A stretch of 64,000 nt of DNA. Origin: Pseudoduganella plicata. Its GTDB lineage: Bacteria > Pseudomonadota > Gammaproteobacteria > Burkholderiales > Burkholderiaceae_D. The notes beneath the pieces were generated by a model. The model did not search any database, was not told the origin of the DNA, and saw nothing but the letters and a program-made list of their open reading frames with translations. The DNA lies in assembly GCF_004421005.1 (NCBI RefSeq), contig NZ_CP038026.1, positions 4,588,001 to 4,652,000 on the forward strand, read 5' to 3'. This document shows positions 8,722 to 16,696 of this stretch, in pieces (the stretch's first letter is position 1; every line of letters begins with the position of its first letter). Both the position numbers and the translations under genes were made by a program.

Positions 8722-10139
8722 GGCTGCGGTCCCGCGGCATCGAGCTGGAAAGTGGGGGCAGGGATCTCGTTGACGCAGTCGCCCTGCACGGGGCGGCCCG
8801 GCTGGTCGAGGAATTCGCGCAGCAGCCGCGGCACGCAGCCCAGGGTGGAGACGATATGGCCGCCGTTGGGCACGACCAGGTGCTGCGACGCCTTCATCCA
8901 GCGCGCGGCGCTGACGGCGCGGCGCGGCGGCGTGACGGGGTCCTGCGCGCCGGACAGCATCAGCACGGGCGCCGCGATCACGGTAGGCGCCGGATAGCGC
9001 ACCGGCCTGACGTTGATGACGGGGCACAGCGCCGCCAGCTGCGAGGCCAGCGGTGCGCCGAGGAACGAGCCGCGCGTGTCGGCTGCGGCCAGTTCCGGCG
9101 TCAGCAGTGGATAGTCCTCGGCGCAGACGACGGCCAGGTACAGCGGGCCGGACATGCTGCCGTCGGCCGAAAAATCGGTGTCGCGGTTGCTGCGGGCGAC
9201 GAACGGCTCCCAGCGGCCGTTATAGGCACTGTGGACCAGGAAGGGCAGGCTGTGCGCGTCCGGCTGCGCGTACAGCACGCGGTGCACGGTGGCGGCAAAG
9301 CGCCGGCTGCTGATCTGCACGGGCCGCACGGCCGTGGTGCGCGGGTCGGCCATCGTCAGCGTCAACGGACCCTTGTCCAGTTTTGCCGACAGGCTGGCGA
9401 ACTCGCTGCGCAAGGCAGGGAAGGCACGCTTGCACGCCGCATCGCTTTCGCATTGGCGGAACGTCGTCTCCAGCGCCGCCTGGGCATCGCGGCCGCCGGC
9501 GGGGATGATCTGGTCCGGTGCCGCCACGCCGTCCAGGATCAGCGTGCGCACATTGGCCGGATACAGGCGGGCGTAATGCTGGCCGAGGCGCGTGCCGTAC
9601 GAGCCGCCCCACAGGTTGATCTGGCGGTAGCCGAGGGCCACGCGGACCTTCTCGATGTCGCGGGCGGCGGCGTCGGTGGTGTACCGGTCGTATGGCGCGC
9701 CGATCTTCTCGATACAGCGGCGCACCTCGGCATCGAGCTGTTCTTCCGACATCGTGTCGATATCGGGTGGCGACTTGCAATCGAGCTTGCCGGACAGGCC
9801 CGTGCCGCGCTGGTCGATCAGCACGATGTCGCGGGTGGCGCGCACGCGGCGGAAGGCGGCGTCGATCACGGGCAGGATATCGCTGCCCGCCTGGCCCGGG
9901 CCACCCGCCAGCACGAACAGCGGATCGGCCCGCGCCGCCTCGCGGTAGGCGGGCGCCACGGTGGCGTGGACAACGATGGTCTTGCCGGGCTTGTTGTAGT
10001 CGAGCGGCACCGTCACGTTGAAGCAGCGCAGCGCCTCCTCGGCGCCGGGCAGGTGGCACGTGCGCCCGGCGGGCGCCGCCATGGCGGTAGCGATGGGCAG
10101 CATGGCCATCAGCAGGGTCAATTCGATACGGACGGTCAC
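8718..10139 (-). CDS. exported alpha/beta hydrolase with TAP-like C-terminus
   Basis: A predicted 473-aa periplasmic hydrolase. The GTG at 10139 gives a clean signal peptide (MTVRIELTLLMAMLPIATAMA); longer starts put charged residues before it. The oxyanion motif GGPGQAG, the DQRGTG loop, the nucleophile elbow GGSYG and a late Asp (SGAQDPVT) and His (NGGHI) form the expected catalytic set of proline-iminopeptidase/TAP-type enzymes. It is the first gene of an operon with an ABC pair, which is unusual and suggests that its substrate or product is exported. Confidence 0.85.
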   Translation of the reverse strand: MTVRIELTLLMAMLPIATAMAAPAGRTCHLPGAEEALRCFNVTVPLDYNKPGKTIVVHATVAPAYREAARADPLFVLAGGPGQAGSDILPVIDAAFRRVRATRDIVLIDQRGTGLSGKLDCKSPPDIDTMSEEQLDAEVRRCIEKIGAPYDRYTTDAAARDIEKVRVALGYRQINLWGGSYGTRLGQHYARLYPANVRTLILDGVAAPDQIIPAGGRDAQAALETTFRQCESDAACKRAFPALRSEFASLSAKLDKGPLTLTMADPRTTAVRPVQISSRRFAATVHRVLYAQPDAHSLPFLVHSAYNGRWEPFVARSNRDTDFSADGSMSGPLYLAVVCAEDYPLLTPELAAADTRGSFLGAPLASQLAALCPVINVRPVRYPAPTVIAAPVLMLSGAQDPVTPPRRAVSAARWMKASQHLVVPNGGHIVSTLGCVPRLLREFLDQPGRPVQGDCVNEIPAPTFQLDAAGPQP

Positions 10140-10230
10140 GCTGCGCTCTCGGCAATAGCAATCCGGCAATACTAGCGCGCTGTTGGTTTTTCGGCAACGG
10201 ATATCGCCCGGTTGATCTCCCTGTCCGGGG

Positions 10231-10260
10231 TTGACCGGCCATTGCCGGTCGCGCTATAAT
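10231..10260 (+). promoter_or_regulatory. rplM-rpsI promoter
   Basis: TTGACC (10231-10236) and a perfect TATAAT (10255-10260) are separated by 18 bp, a near-consensus sigma-70 promoter. The leader to rplM is about 115 bases. Confidence 0.85.
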
Positions 10261-10384
10261 CGCCAGCTTTCCGTTCGCTCAGGAAAAGTCAACAACAAGG
10301 ATGCGTCCGCTGCAGTACCGGGGCGGAACCGCCATTTGAGCGTTTTAACCGGTGATTAAATTCATCTTCATTAGGAAGTCAAAC

Positions 10385-10813
10385 ATGAAAACATTTTCCG
10401 CTAAGGGCCATGAAGTCCAGCGCGACTGGTTCGTGATTGACGCGACGGACAAAGTCCTCGGCCGTGTTGCCAGCGAAGTGGCACGCCGACTGCGCGGCAA
10501 GCACAAGCCAGAATTTACCCCTCACGTCGACACGGGCGATTTCATCGTCGTCATCAATGCAGGCAAACTGCGCGTGACCGGTACCAAAGCCACCGAGAAG
10601 ACGTACTACCGTCACTCGGGCTACCCAGGCGGCATCTACGAAACGAACTTCCTGAAAATGCAACAGCGTTTCCCAGGCCGTGCTCTGGAAAAAGCTGTCA
10701 AGGGCATGCTGCCAAAAGGCCCACTGGGCTACGCAATGATCAAGAAGCTGAAAGTGTACGCCGAAGGTTCGCACCCGCACGCTGCTCAGCAACCTAAAGC
10801 ACTCGAATTCTAA
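10385..10813 (+). CDS. rplM: 50S ribosomal protein L13
   Basis: A 142-aa ribosomal protein that binds 23S rRNA early in large-subunit assembly. The sequence MKTFSAKGHEVQRDWFVID and the C-terminal YAEGSHPHAAQQPK are diagnostic. The ATG at 10385 is preceded by AGGA; an upstream TTG/ATG-type extension would add an unlikely sequence. It shows the lower-GC, optimised codon use of highly expressed genes, unlike its neighbours. It is nine bases from rpsI, the usual pair. Confidence 0.98.
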   Translation: MKTFSAKGHEVQRDWFVIDATDKVLGRVASEVARRLRGKHKPEFTPHVDTGDFIVVINAGKLRVTGTKATEKTYYRHSGYPGGIYETNFLKMQQRFPGRALEKAVKGMLPKGPLGYAMIKKLKVYAEGSHPHAAQQPKALEF

Positions 10814-10822
10814 GGAACTGAC

Positions 10823-11215
10823 ATGATCGGTAACTACAACTACGGCACCGGCCGTCGCAAGAGTGCAGTGGCTCGTGTGTTCATCAAGGTCGGCACCGGC
10901 CAAATCATCGTGAACGGCAAGCCAGCGTCGGAGTACTTCTCCCGCGAAACCGGCCTGATGGTCATCCGTCAGCCGCTGGAACTGACCGGCAACGTCGAAC
11001 GTTTCGACATCAAGGTCAACGTGCATGGCGGCGGCGAGTCCGGCCAGGCAGGTGCAGTGCGCCACGGTATCACCCGTGCACTGATCGACTACGATGCAGG
11101 CCTGAAGCCTGACCTGGCAAAAGCCGGTTTCGTCACCCGTGACGCGCGTGAAGTCGAGCGTAAAAAAGTCGGCCTGCGCAAAGCACGTCGCGCCAAGCAA
11201 TTCTCGAAGCGTTAA
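10823..11215 (+). CDS. rpsI: 30S ribosomal protein S9
   Basis: A 130-aa protein whose C-terminal tail reaches the ribosomal P site; the required terminal ...KARRAKQFSKR with the final Lys-Arg is present. The N-terminus MIGNYNYGTGRRKSAVARVF is typical. It is cotranscribed with rplM and followed by a strong terminator. Confidence 0.98.
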   Translation: MIGNYNYGTGRRKSAVARVFIKVGTGQIIVNGKPASEYFSRETGLMVIRQPLELTGNVERFDIKVNVHGGGESGQAGAVRHGITRALIDYDAGLKPDLAKAGFVTRDAREVERKKVGLRKARRAKQFSKR

Positions 11216-11252
11216 TCTGCTTCCTGCGGCCCGGTTCTGCCGGGCTGTATCG

Positions 11253-11289
11253 AAAAGCCGTCGGTTCGTCCGGCGGCTTTTTGCTTTTT
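11253..11289 (+). terminator. rho-independent terminator of rplM-rpsI
   Basis: AAAAGCCG(T)CGG pairs with CCGGCGGCTTTT around a short loop and runs into a T-rich tail. A second small GC hairpin (CCCGG/CCGGG) lies just upstream. Confidence 0.88.
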
Positions 11290-11319
11290 GGATAGGGTAA
11301 AACGTCTGTCACAGGACGC

Positions 11320-11328
11320 TGCTAAAAT
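11320..11328 (+). promoter_or_regulatory. possible extended -10 of argC
   Basis: TGcTAAAAT has the form of an extended -10 element, 39 bases before argC. No -35 is obvious. Confidence 0.35.
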
Positions 11329-11366
11329 CCCCTTTCACTTACCCATCTTTCGCAAGGAACAAGAAC

Positions 11367-12404
11367 ATGATCAAAGTTGGCATCGTTGGCGGCACCGGCT
11401 ACACCGGAGTGGAACTGCTGCGATTGTTGGCCGTCCATCCCGAAGTGCAGCTGACGGCCATCACGTCGCGCAAGGAGGACGGTCTGCCGGTGGCCGACAT
11501 GTATCCTTCCCTGCGCGGCCGCGTCGACATCGCGTTCTCCGCCCCGGACAAGGCCGACCTGACGCAATGCGACGTCGTCTTCTTTGCCACCCCGCACGGC
11601 GTGGCCATGGCCCAAGCGCCGGAACTGCTGGCCAAGGGCGTCAAGGTGATCGACCTGGCGGCGGACTTCCGCATCAAGGACCGTGCCGTGTTCGAGAAGA
11701 CGTACAAGATCGACCACACGGCACCGGAGCTGCTGGAGCAGGCTGTCTATGGCCTGGTCGAGCTGAACCGTGAAGAGATCCAAAAGGCGAACCTGATCGC
11801 CAACCCGGGCTGCTATCCCACGACGATGCAGATCGGCTACGCGCCGCTGCTGAAAGCGGGCATCATCGATGCCGGCAGCCTGATCGCCGACTGCAAGTCC
11901 GGCGTGTCCGGCGCGGGGCGCAAGGCCGAGATCGGCATCCTGTTCTCCGAATCGAGCGACAACTTCAAGGCGTACGGCGTCTCGGGCCACCGTCACACGC
12001 CGGAAACGTCGGCGCAGCTGCAGCGCTTCACGGACGAGAAAGTGTCGCTGATCTTCACGCCGCACCTGGTGCCGATGATCCGCGGCATGCACGCAACGCT
12101 GTATGCGAAGCTGACGAAGGACATCAGCGACGAGGCGCTGCAGCAGCTGTTCGAGGATGCCTACAAGGGCGAAAAGTTTGTCGACGTGATGCCGTTCGGC
12201 TCGCATCCGGAAACGCGCACGACCAAGGGCTCCAATATGCTGCGCCTGGCGGTGCACCGTCCGGACGGGGGCGACACCGTCATCGTGCTGGTGGTGCAGG
12301 ACAATCTGGTCAAAGGTGCATCGGGCCAGGCCGTGCAATGCATGAACCTGATGTTCGGTTTGCAAGAGGATCTGGGCCTGAACACGATAGCCCTTCTCCC
12401 ATAA
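11367..12404 (+). CDS. argC: N-acetyl-gamma-glutamyl-phosphate reductase
   Basis: A 345-aa enzyme of arginine biosynthesis that reduces N-acetylglutamyl phosphate with NADPH. The N-terminal GIVGGTGYTGVELLRLL is the nucleotide-binding loop; C149 in NPGCYPTT is the catalytic cysteine, and HRHTPE supplies the active-site histidine region. Length matches type 1 AGPR. It has its own promoter region after the rpsI terminator. Confidence 0.97.
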   Translation: MIKVGIVGGTGYTGVELLRLLAVHPEVQLTAITSRKEDGLPVADMYPSLRGRVDIAFSAPDKADLTQCDVVFFATPHGVAMAQAPELLAKGVKVIDLAADFRIKDRAVFEKTYKIDHTAPELLEQAVYGLVELNREEIQKANLIANPGCYPTTMQIGYAPLLKAGIIDAGSLIADCKSGVSGAGRKAEIGILFSESSDNFKAYGVSGHRHTPETSAQLQRFTDEKVSLIFTPHLVPMIRGMHATLYAKLTKDISDEALQQLFEDAYKGEKFVDVMPFGSHPETRTTKGSNMLRLAVHRPDGGDTVIVLVVQDNLVKGASGQAVQCMNLMFGLQEDLGLNTIALLP

Positions 12405-12410
12405 AGGTTT

Positions 12411-12434
12411 ATATGCGGCATAAACGCCGCATAT
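12411..12434. repeat. argC-erpA intergenic hairpin
   Basis: A perfect 9-bp inverted repeat (ATATGCGGC / GCCGCATAT) with a 6-base loop starts six bases after argC. There is no T-run, so it is not a canonical terminator; it could stabilise the argC message end or act as an operator for erpA. Confidence 0.6.
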
Positions 12435-12481
12435 TCCCTCCAGAAACAGAGCGGGCCTGAGCGGCACTCTGTGCAAAGGTC

Positions 12482-12487
12482 TATAAT
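12482..12487 (+). promoter_or_regulatory. probable -10 of erpA
   Basis: A perfect TATAAT lies 30 bases before the erpA start. The -35 region is poor, which could mean activator dependence. Confidence 0.45.
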
Positions 12488-12517
12488 GGACCCAACGATT
12501 TCTAGTAGGAGTTCCAA

Positions 12518-12880
12518 ATGAATGCAGTAGCCGAAGCACAAGACGTCATCCCGGCACCGATCGTTTTCACCGACAGCGCCGCTGACAAGGTGGCCCAGCT
12601 GATCGAGGAAGAAGGCAACCCTGACCTGAAGCTGCGCGTGTTCGTGCAGGGCGGTGGCTGTTCCGGTTTCCAGTACGGTTTCACGTTCGACGAGATCGTC
12701 AACGAGGATGACACGACGATGGTCAAGAACGGCGTCCAGCTGTTGATCGACTCGATGAGCTACCAGTACCTGGTGGGCGCCGAGATCGACTACAAGGACG
12801 ACCTGGAAGGCGCGCAGTTCGTCATCAAGAACCCGTCGGCCACGTCGACCTGCGGTTGCGGTTCGTCGTTCTCCGTCTAA
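12518..12880 (+). CDS. erpA: iron-sulfur cluster insertion protein ErpA
   Basis: A 120-aa A-type carrier that delivers Fe-S clusters to apoproteins, including those of isoprenoid synthesis. The three conserved cysteines are in place: C48 (GGGCSGF), and C112 and C114 (CGCG) near the C-terminus. An AGGAG precedes the ATG. It is a single-gene unit ending at a terminator. Confidence 0.96.
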   Translation: MNAVAEAQDVIPAPIVFTDSAADKVAQLIEEEGNPDLKLRVFVQGGGCSGFQYGFTFDEIVNEDDTTMVKNGVQLLIDSMSYQYLVGAEIDYKDDLEGAQFVIKNPSATSTCGCGSSFSV

Positions 12881-12897
12881 GCACACCGGCATTACCG

Positions 12898-12931
12898 AAA
12901 CGGCGGTCAGCGCGAGCTGGCCGCCGTTTTT
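12898..12931 (+). terminator. erpA terminator
   Basis: AAACGGCGG-CAG pairs with CTG-CCGCCGTTT, followed by T-rich sequence. Confidence 0.8.
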
Positions 12932-12971
12932 ACGTTGACGACTGCGTTGTTTCGGCATCACGGGTCAGTTC

Positions 12972-13008
12972 GTGTCCCACATCGGTGTCAGGTACCGTTG
13001 TGGGACAC
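12972..13008. repeat. intergenic inverted repeat with GGTGTCAGGTACC core
   Basis: A perfect 10-bp inverted repeat, GTGTCCCACA / TGTGGGACAC, encloses GGTGTCAGGTACC, whose CGGT/ACCG ends extend the stem. There is no T-run. It lies between erpA and the convergent DUF2061 gene and resembles other palindromes in this window. Confidence 0.8.
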
Positions 13009-13028
13009 AAGCTCTGCAGTGACGGGAA

Positions 13029-13442
13029 TCAGGCGGCGGCGAGCTGCTGGCCTGCCGCGACGCGCGCTTCGTAACGTTCCCACAGGCGATCATGGTAGGG
13101 CAGGGCGACAACGTTCAGGATCGGCTCCAGTACGGCCGCCAGCCCGCCCAGCGCCAGCGAGCCGGTGGCCCAGTACATCATGCCGGCGGCGATAATGAAG
13201 TGCATGGCCGTCTGGCTCACTTTTTCCGCTGCGACCAACGCGGCGCGCACCTTGGCCAGCGAGCGCTGGCGCACACGGTGCCAGAAGCCTTCATGCAGCG
13301 GCAGCAGCGCGACGTTGACGATCGGTTCCAGGATCGCCGCCAGGCCCCCGAACGCCACCGAACCCGTCAGCACGTACATCAGGCCGAATGCAAGCGACAT
13401 ATGGGTGGCAACCTGGCTGAGTTTTTTCGCTGCGACGATCAT
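13029..13442 (-). CDS. tandem DUF2061 membrane protein
   Basis: A 137-aa protein made of two similar halves (residues about 5-60 and 70-128). Each carries K(L/V)SQ(V/T)AxHxxxAxGxMYxxTGSxAxGGLAA(I/V)LEPIxNVxxLPxH, the DUF2061 signature, with one or two hydrophobic helices per half. Family members usually have a single copy, so this is an internal duplication or fusion. A Fur-box-like sequence lies about 35 bases before the start, suggesting iron control. The biochemical function of DUF2061 is unknown. Confidence 0.85.
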   Translation of the reverse strand: MIVAAKKLSQVATHMSLAFGLMYVLTGSVAFGGLAAILEPIVNVALLPLHEGFWHRVRQRSLAKVRAALVAAEKVSQTAMHFIIAAGMMYWATGSLALGGLAAVLEPILNVVALPYHDRLWERYEARVAAGQQLAAA

Positions 13443-13475
13443 TTTGCTGCCTCTTCGTTGAATACCGTTGAGGCA

Positions 13476-13494
13476 AATGATAACGATTCTCGTT
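13476..13494. promoter_or_regulatory. Fur-box-like operator
   Basis: The 19-bp word AATGATAACGATTCTCGTT closely resembles the Fur consensus (GATAATGATAATCATTATC and natural sites such as AATGATAATGATTCTCATT). It sits 34 bases upstream of the minus-strand DUF2061 start, in an AT-rich patch that is the natural promoter site. Confidence 0.6.
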
Positions 13495-13635
13495 CAAATA
13501 TGTAAATTAATTGTTCTCAACGGAGCGATTGATAATATCTATCGAGACTGGCGGCGTCATTGTCGAACGCAACCGGCGTCGTTCGTCGTCGATGCAGGAG
13601 GAGCGCAACCGCGCTCCCGGCACCGGAGAGACAGT

Positions 13636-13851
13636 ATGGCGGACAGTGCAGCGGCGAAGGGCCCCACATCCTATTTCCCTTCCATTGAAAAGAAATACGA
13701 CCAGCCCGTCCAGCATTGGCTCAGCCTGCTGGCAGCGCGGGGTGAAGGCAAGCACATGGAACTCGTCGCATGGCTGAAAAGCGAGTACGCCATGGGCCAT
13801 GGTCACGCCAATGCGCTGGTGGCCCATCACCTTGCACAAAATGGCCGCTGA
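13636..13851 (+). CDS. DUF4287 domain protein
   Basis: A 71-aa protein that is almost entirely a DUF4287 domain: SYFPSIEKKYDQPVQHWLSLL then MELVAWLKSEYAMGHGHANALVAHHL. Starting at the ATG at 13636 gives the expected length; GGAG lies 7-8 bases upstream. Function is unknown; members are small cytoplasmic proteins, sometimes linked to DUF5655. It is transcribed alone. Confidence 0.85.
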   Translation: MADSAAAKGPTSYFPSIEKKYDQPVQHWLSLLAARGEGKHMELVAWLKSEYAMGHGHANALVAHHLAQNGR

Positions 13852-13878
13852 GGGCCGCGGATGCCGTTTCGAAGTGTG

Positions 13879-14976
13879 CTAGCGGGGATACAGGGCGCCA
13901 AGCACGCGCAGGCCCTGCGCACCCGTGACGGAAGGCAGATTGCCCGGCTCACGCGCATCGAAGCGGAAGGCGAGCCACGCCCAGCAGAGCGCCTCCACTA
14001 GCCCTGGCGCGACGCCCAGTACATCCGTCGTCTCGAGCTGGACATGTCCGCCCAGTTCGTCGGCCAGCATGCGCCGCAGCGTGCCGTTATGCGCGCCGCC
14101 GCCGCACAGGTAGACGATGTCGGCTGCCGGTGCATGGCGGCGAATATCCGTCGCCAGTGTCGTGGCCGTCAGGCGGGTCAGCGTGGCCATGACATCCTGG
14201 GGCGCGGCACTCGCATGGCCGGCCAGGTGGCGCTGCAGCCAGTCGGCATGGAACAGGTCGCGCCCCGTGCTTTTTGGCGGAGGCGCCGCAAAATACGGTT
14301 CCGACAGCATCGATGCCAGCAGCGCCGGGATCACGTGCCCGCCGGCGGCCCAGGTGCCATCCTCGTCGTACGGCTTGCCCAGGTGGCGGGCGATCCACCC
14401 GTCCATCAGCACGTTGCCGGGGCCGGTATCGAACCCGGTCACGTGACCGTCCTGCTCCAGCACGCTGATATTGGCAATGCCGCCCAGGTTGGCGAGCACA
14501 CGCGTCCTGCCGGCCTGGCCGAACAGTGCCTGGTGCGCGGCCGGTACCAGCGGCGCGCCCTGGCCGCCGGCCGCCACGTCGCGCGAACGGAAGTCGACGA
14601 TCACGTCGATGCCGCACAGCTCGGCCAGCAACGCGCCGTTCAGGGCCTGCCACGTGTAGCCTAGCTCCGGGCGATGGCGGATGGTCTGGCCGTGCGCGCC
14701 GACGGCCCGCACGTCGGCGAATTTGATGTCCGTCTTTGCCAGCACCTGTTCGATGCACAGCGCATAGATGGCCGCGACCTTGTTCGCCGCCACGGCTTCG
14801 CGCTCCAGTTCATTGTCGCCGGGCGCCTGCAAGCCCATCAGTTCTTCACGCAGCGCGTCGGGATAGGGCACGTGGCTGGACGCCAGCGTGCGCGCGGCGC
14901 CAGCCCAGAAGTCGACCAGAACGCCATCCACACCGTCGAGGCTCGTGCCCGACATCAGACCGATAAACAAGCTCAT
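13879..14976 (-). CDS. anmK: anhydro-N-acetylmuramic acid kinase
   Basis: A 365-aa enzyme that phosphorylates and opens 1,6-anhydro-MurNAc recovered from peptidoglycan turnover, giving MurNAc-6-phosphate. The N-terminal GLMSGTSLDGVDGVLV phosphate loop, the GFDTGPGNVLMD segment and the VYLCGGGAHN motif are all present. It lies downstream of the M23 endopeptidase gene on the same strand, an arrangement that fits cell-wall recycling, although a terminator separates them. Confidence 0.96.
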   Translation of the reverse strand: MSLFIGLMSGTSLDGVDGVLVDFWAGAARTLASSHVPYPDALREELMGLQAPGDNELEREAVAANKVAAIYALCIEQVLAKTDIKFADVRAVGAHGQTIRHRPELGYTWQALNGALLAELCGIDVIVDFRSRDVAAGGQGAPLVPAAHQALFGQAGRTRVLANLGGIANISVLEQDGHVTGFDTGPGNVLMDGWIARHLGKPYDEDGTWAAGGHVIPALLASMLSEPYFAAPPPKSTGRDLFHADWLQRHLAGHASAAPQDVMATLTRLTATTLATDIRRHAPAADIVYLCGGGAHNGTLRRMLADELGGHVQLETTDVLGVAPGLVEALCWAWLAFRFDAREPGNLPSVTGAQGLRVLGALYPR

Positions 14977-15104
14977 GGAAATCTCGCGAAAGAAGTGTTG
15001 GACTATTGTGCCGCACCCGCGGCCCTGTTTGCGAATAGTGTTAAGCAGCTAACGGAATGACAGCGAACGGCGCCGTATGATGGAATCACAGTGAGGGAGG
15101 GAAG

Positions 15105-15135
15105 AAAAAACGGCGCCTCACGGGCGCCGTCTTTT
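15105..15135 (-). terminator. terminator of the M23 peptidase gene
   Basis: Read on the minus strand, ACGGCGCC(C)...GGCGCCGT forms a GC hairpin followed by TTTTTT. It lies 26 bases past the peptidase stop. Confidence 0.85.
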
Positions 15136-15160
15136 CCAACCAAAGCGGGCGAGCCGAAGC

Positions 15161-16540
15161 TTAGCGCTGCGCCACGGCGCGGTTCGATTCTTCCGGACGC
15201 AGCAGTGCGAAGCGGTGGATCATGTCGCCGGCGACCATCTTGAAACGCGCCATTTCGGCACTTGTCAGCGGCGCCTGGGCAAGCACGTTCAGGCGCGTCG
15301 GGTCGAGCGACTGGCCACCCACGCGGAACTCGTAGTGCAGGTGCGCGCCGGTCGACCAGCCGGTCGAGCCGACGTAACCGATCAGGTCGCCCTGGCTGAC
15401 CTTCTGGCCCTTGCGCAGGCCGGAGGCGAACCGGCTCATGTGGGCATAGGCGGTGCTGTAGTTGTTCCAGTGCTTCAGGACGACCACGTTTCCATAGCCG
15501 TTCTGCGTACCCGCGAAATCGACGACGCCATCGCCGGCGGCGCGGATCGGCGTGCCCGTCGGTGCTGCGAAGTCGATGCCCTTGTGCGCTTTCCAGTTGC
15601 CCGAGATCGGGTGCACGCGCATCGAGAAGCCCGACGAAATCCGCGAGAACTCCAGCGGCGACTTCAGGAAGCCGCGCTTCAGCGACTTGCCGTCGAAGCT
15701 GTAGTAGCCCCCACCCTGCCTGGAAGCAGGATCTTCAAACCATACGGACTGATACGTCGTGCCGCGGTTGGTGAATTCGCCGGCCAGGATACGGCCCGCC
15801 TTGACGAACTCGCCATCCTGCCAGAACGTTTCGTAGACAACGTTGAACTTGTCGCCACGCTTCAGGTCAGAACGGAAGTCGATATTGGTCGAGAACATTT
15901 CCACGATCTGGCGTACGACCGAATCGGGCAGGCGGGTACCGTCCGCATCGGAGTCGGTTGCCGCGAACAGCGTCGTCGTGATGTCGCGTGCGTGCATTTC
16001 CACGCGGCGCTCCAGCTTGACCGGCGCTTCCTGGGCAACGAAACCGTCGCCCTTGCGCAGCACGGAGATGTTCTTGACGGGCACGTCGCTGCTGTCGACG
16101 ACGCTGGCGCGCAGCCACAGCAGGTTGCCTTCGTCATCCGTCTGGGCCTGGACGCGCTTGCCGGTCTTCAGTTGCATGACGGCTTTGGCGACCTTGTCCT
16201 TCTTGATGAAGTTTTCGGCAGCATCGTCCTCGACACCCAGGCGCTGCAGCAGCGTGGCCAGCGTATCGCCGGCGCGGATGCGCTCTTCGTGCACGTATTT
16301 CTGGGAATCGTCGGCCTGATCGATGGCAGCGATCTGGGAGGAGAGGTTCGGCAGGGCGACAGTCTGCGAGATGGTCTTGACCGGCAGGTCATCCGCATCC
16401 GGGACGAGCGGCGCGACGGCGGTAGCGCCGAACGTGCACACGGCCAATGCGAAAGCCGAAGCGCGGACAATGCGCGCCTTGCGGGTCGTACCTAGCAGCT
16501 GATACAAGCGCGAGCTTGTGAACTTGTTTGTAGGGTTCAT
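15161..16540 (-). CDS. M23 family murein DD-endopeptidase
   Basis: A 459-aa envelope protein expected to cleave peptidoglycan cross-links. Domains in order: cytoplasmic N-terminus, one membrane span or uncleaved signal (about residues 24-45), an OapA/LysM-like segment (RIRAGDTLATLLQRLG, about 100), a linker domain, and the C-terminal M23 domain (about 310-410) with zinc-site blocks HKGIDF and GAHLHYEF. I chose the ATG at 16540 because it starts just before the membrane segment; a longer frame from 16627 exists but adds a polar extension. It is divergent from tyrS. Confidence 0.92.
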   Translation of the reverse strand: MNPTNKFTSSRLYQLLGTTRKARIVRASAFALAVCTFGATAVAPLVPDADDLPVKTISQTVALPNLSSQIAAIDQADDSQKYVHEERIRAGDTLATLLQRLGVEDDAAENFIKKDKVAKAVMQLKTGKRVQAQTDDEGNLLWLRASVVDSSDVPVKNISVLRKGDGFVAQEAPVKLERRVEMHARDITTTLFAATDSDADGTRLPDSVVRQIVEMFSTNIDFRSDLKRGDKFNVVYETFWQDGEFVKAGRILAGEFTNRGTTYQSVWFEDPASRQGGGYYSFDGKSLKRGFLKSPLEFSRISSGFSMRVHPISGNWKAHKGIDFAAPTGTPIRAAGDGVVDFAGTQNGYGNVVVLKHWNNYSTAYAHMSRFASGLRKGQKVSQGDLIGYVGSTGWSTGAHLHYEFRVGGQSLDPTRLNVLAQAPLTSAEMARFKMVAGDMIHRFALLRPEESNRAVAQR

Positions 16541-16696
16541 GCAATCAGTTAAAATTTGCCGCTTGAACTTGATGGATTTTTGCTCTTTTGTTCTAAGTTG
16601 TTGATTTGTTTCGTTTTCATCGGGCAAGATTGATGGGATCGGGAATTATAGCAAAGTCCTGCGCCACACCAACATTTTAAGAAAATTCTTCTACAC

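Noticed and set aside
16541..16696. Promoter pair TTGATG / TATAGC before tyrS
   Set aside because: Only 11 bp separate the hexamers, too short for sigma-70.
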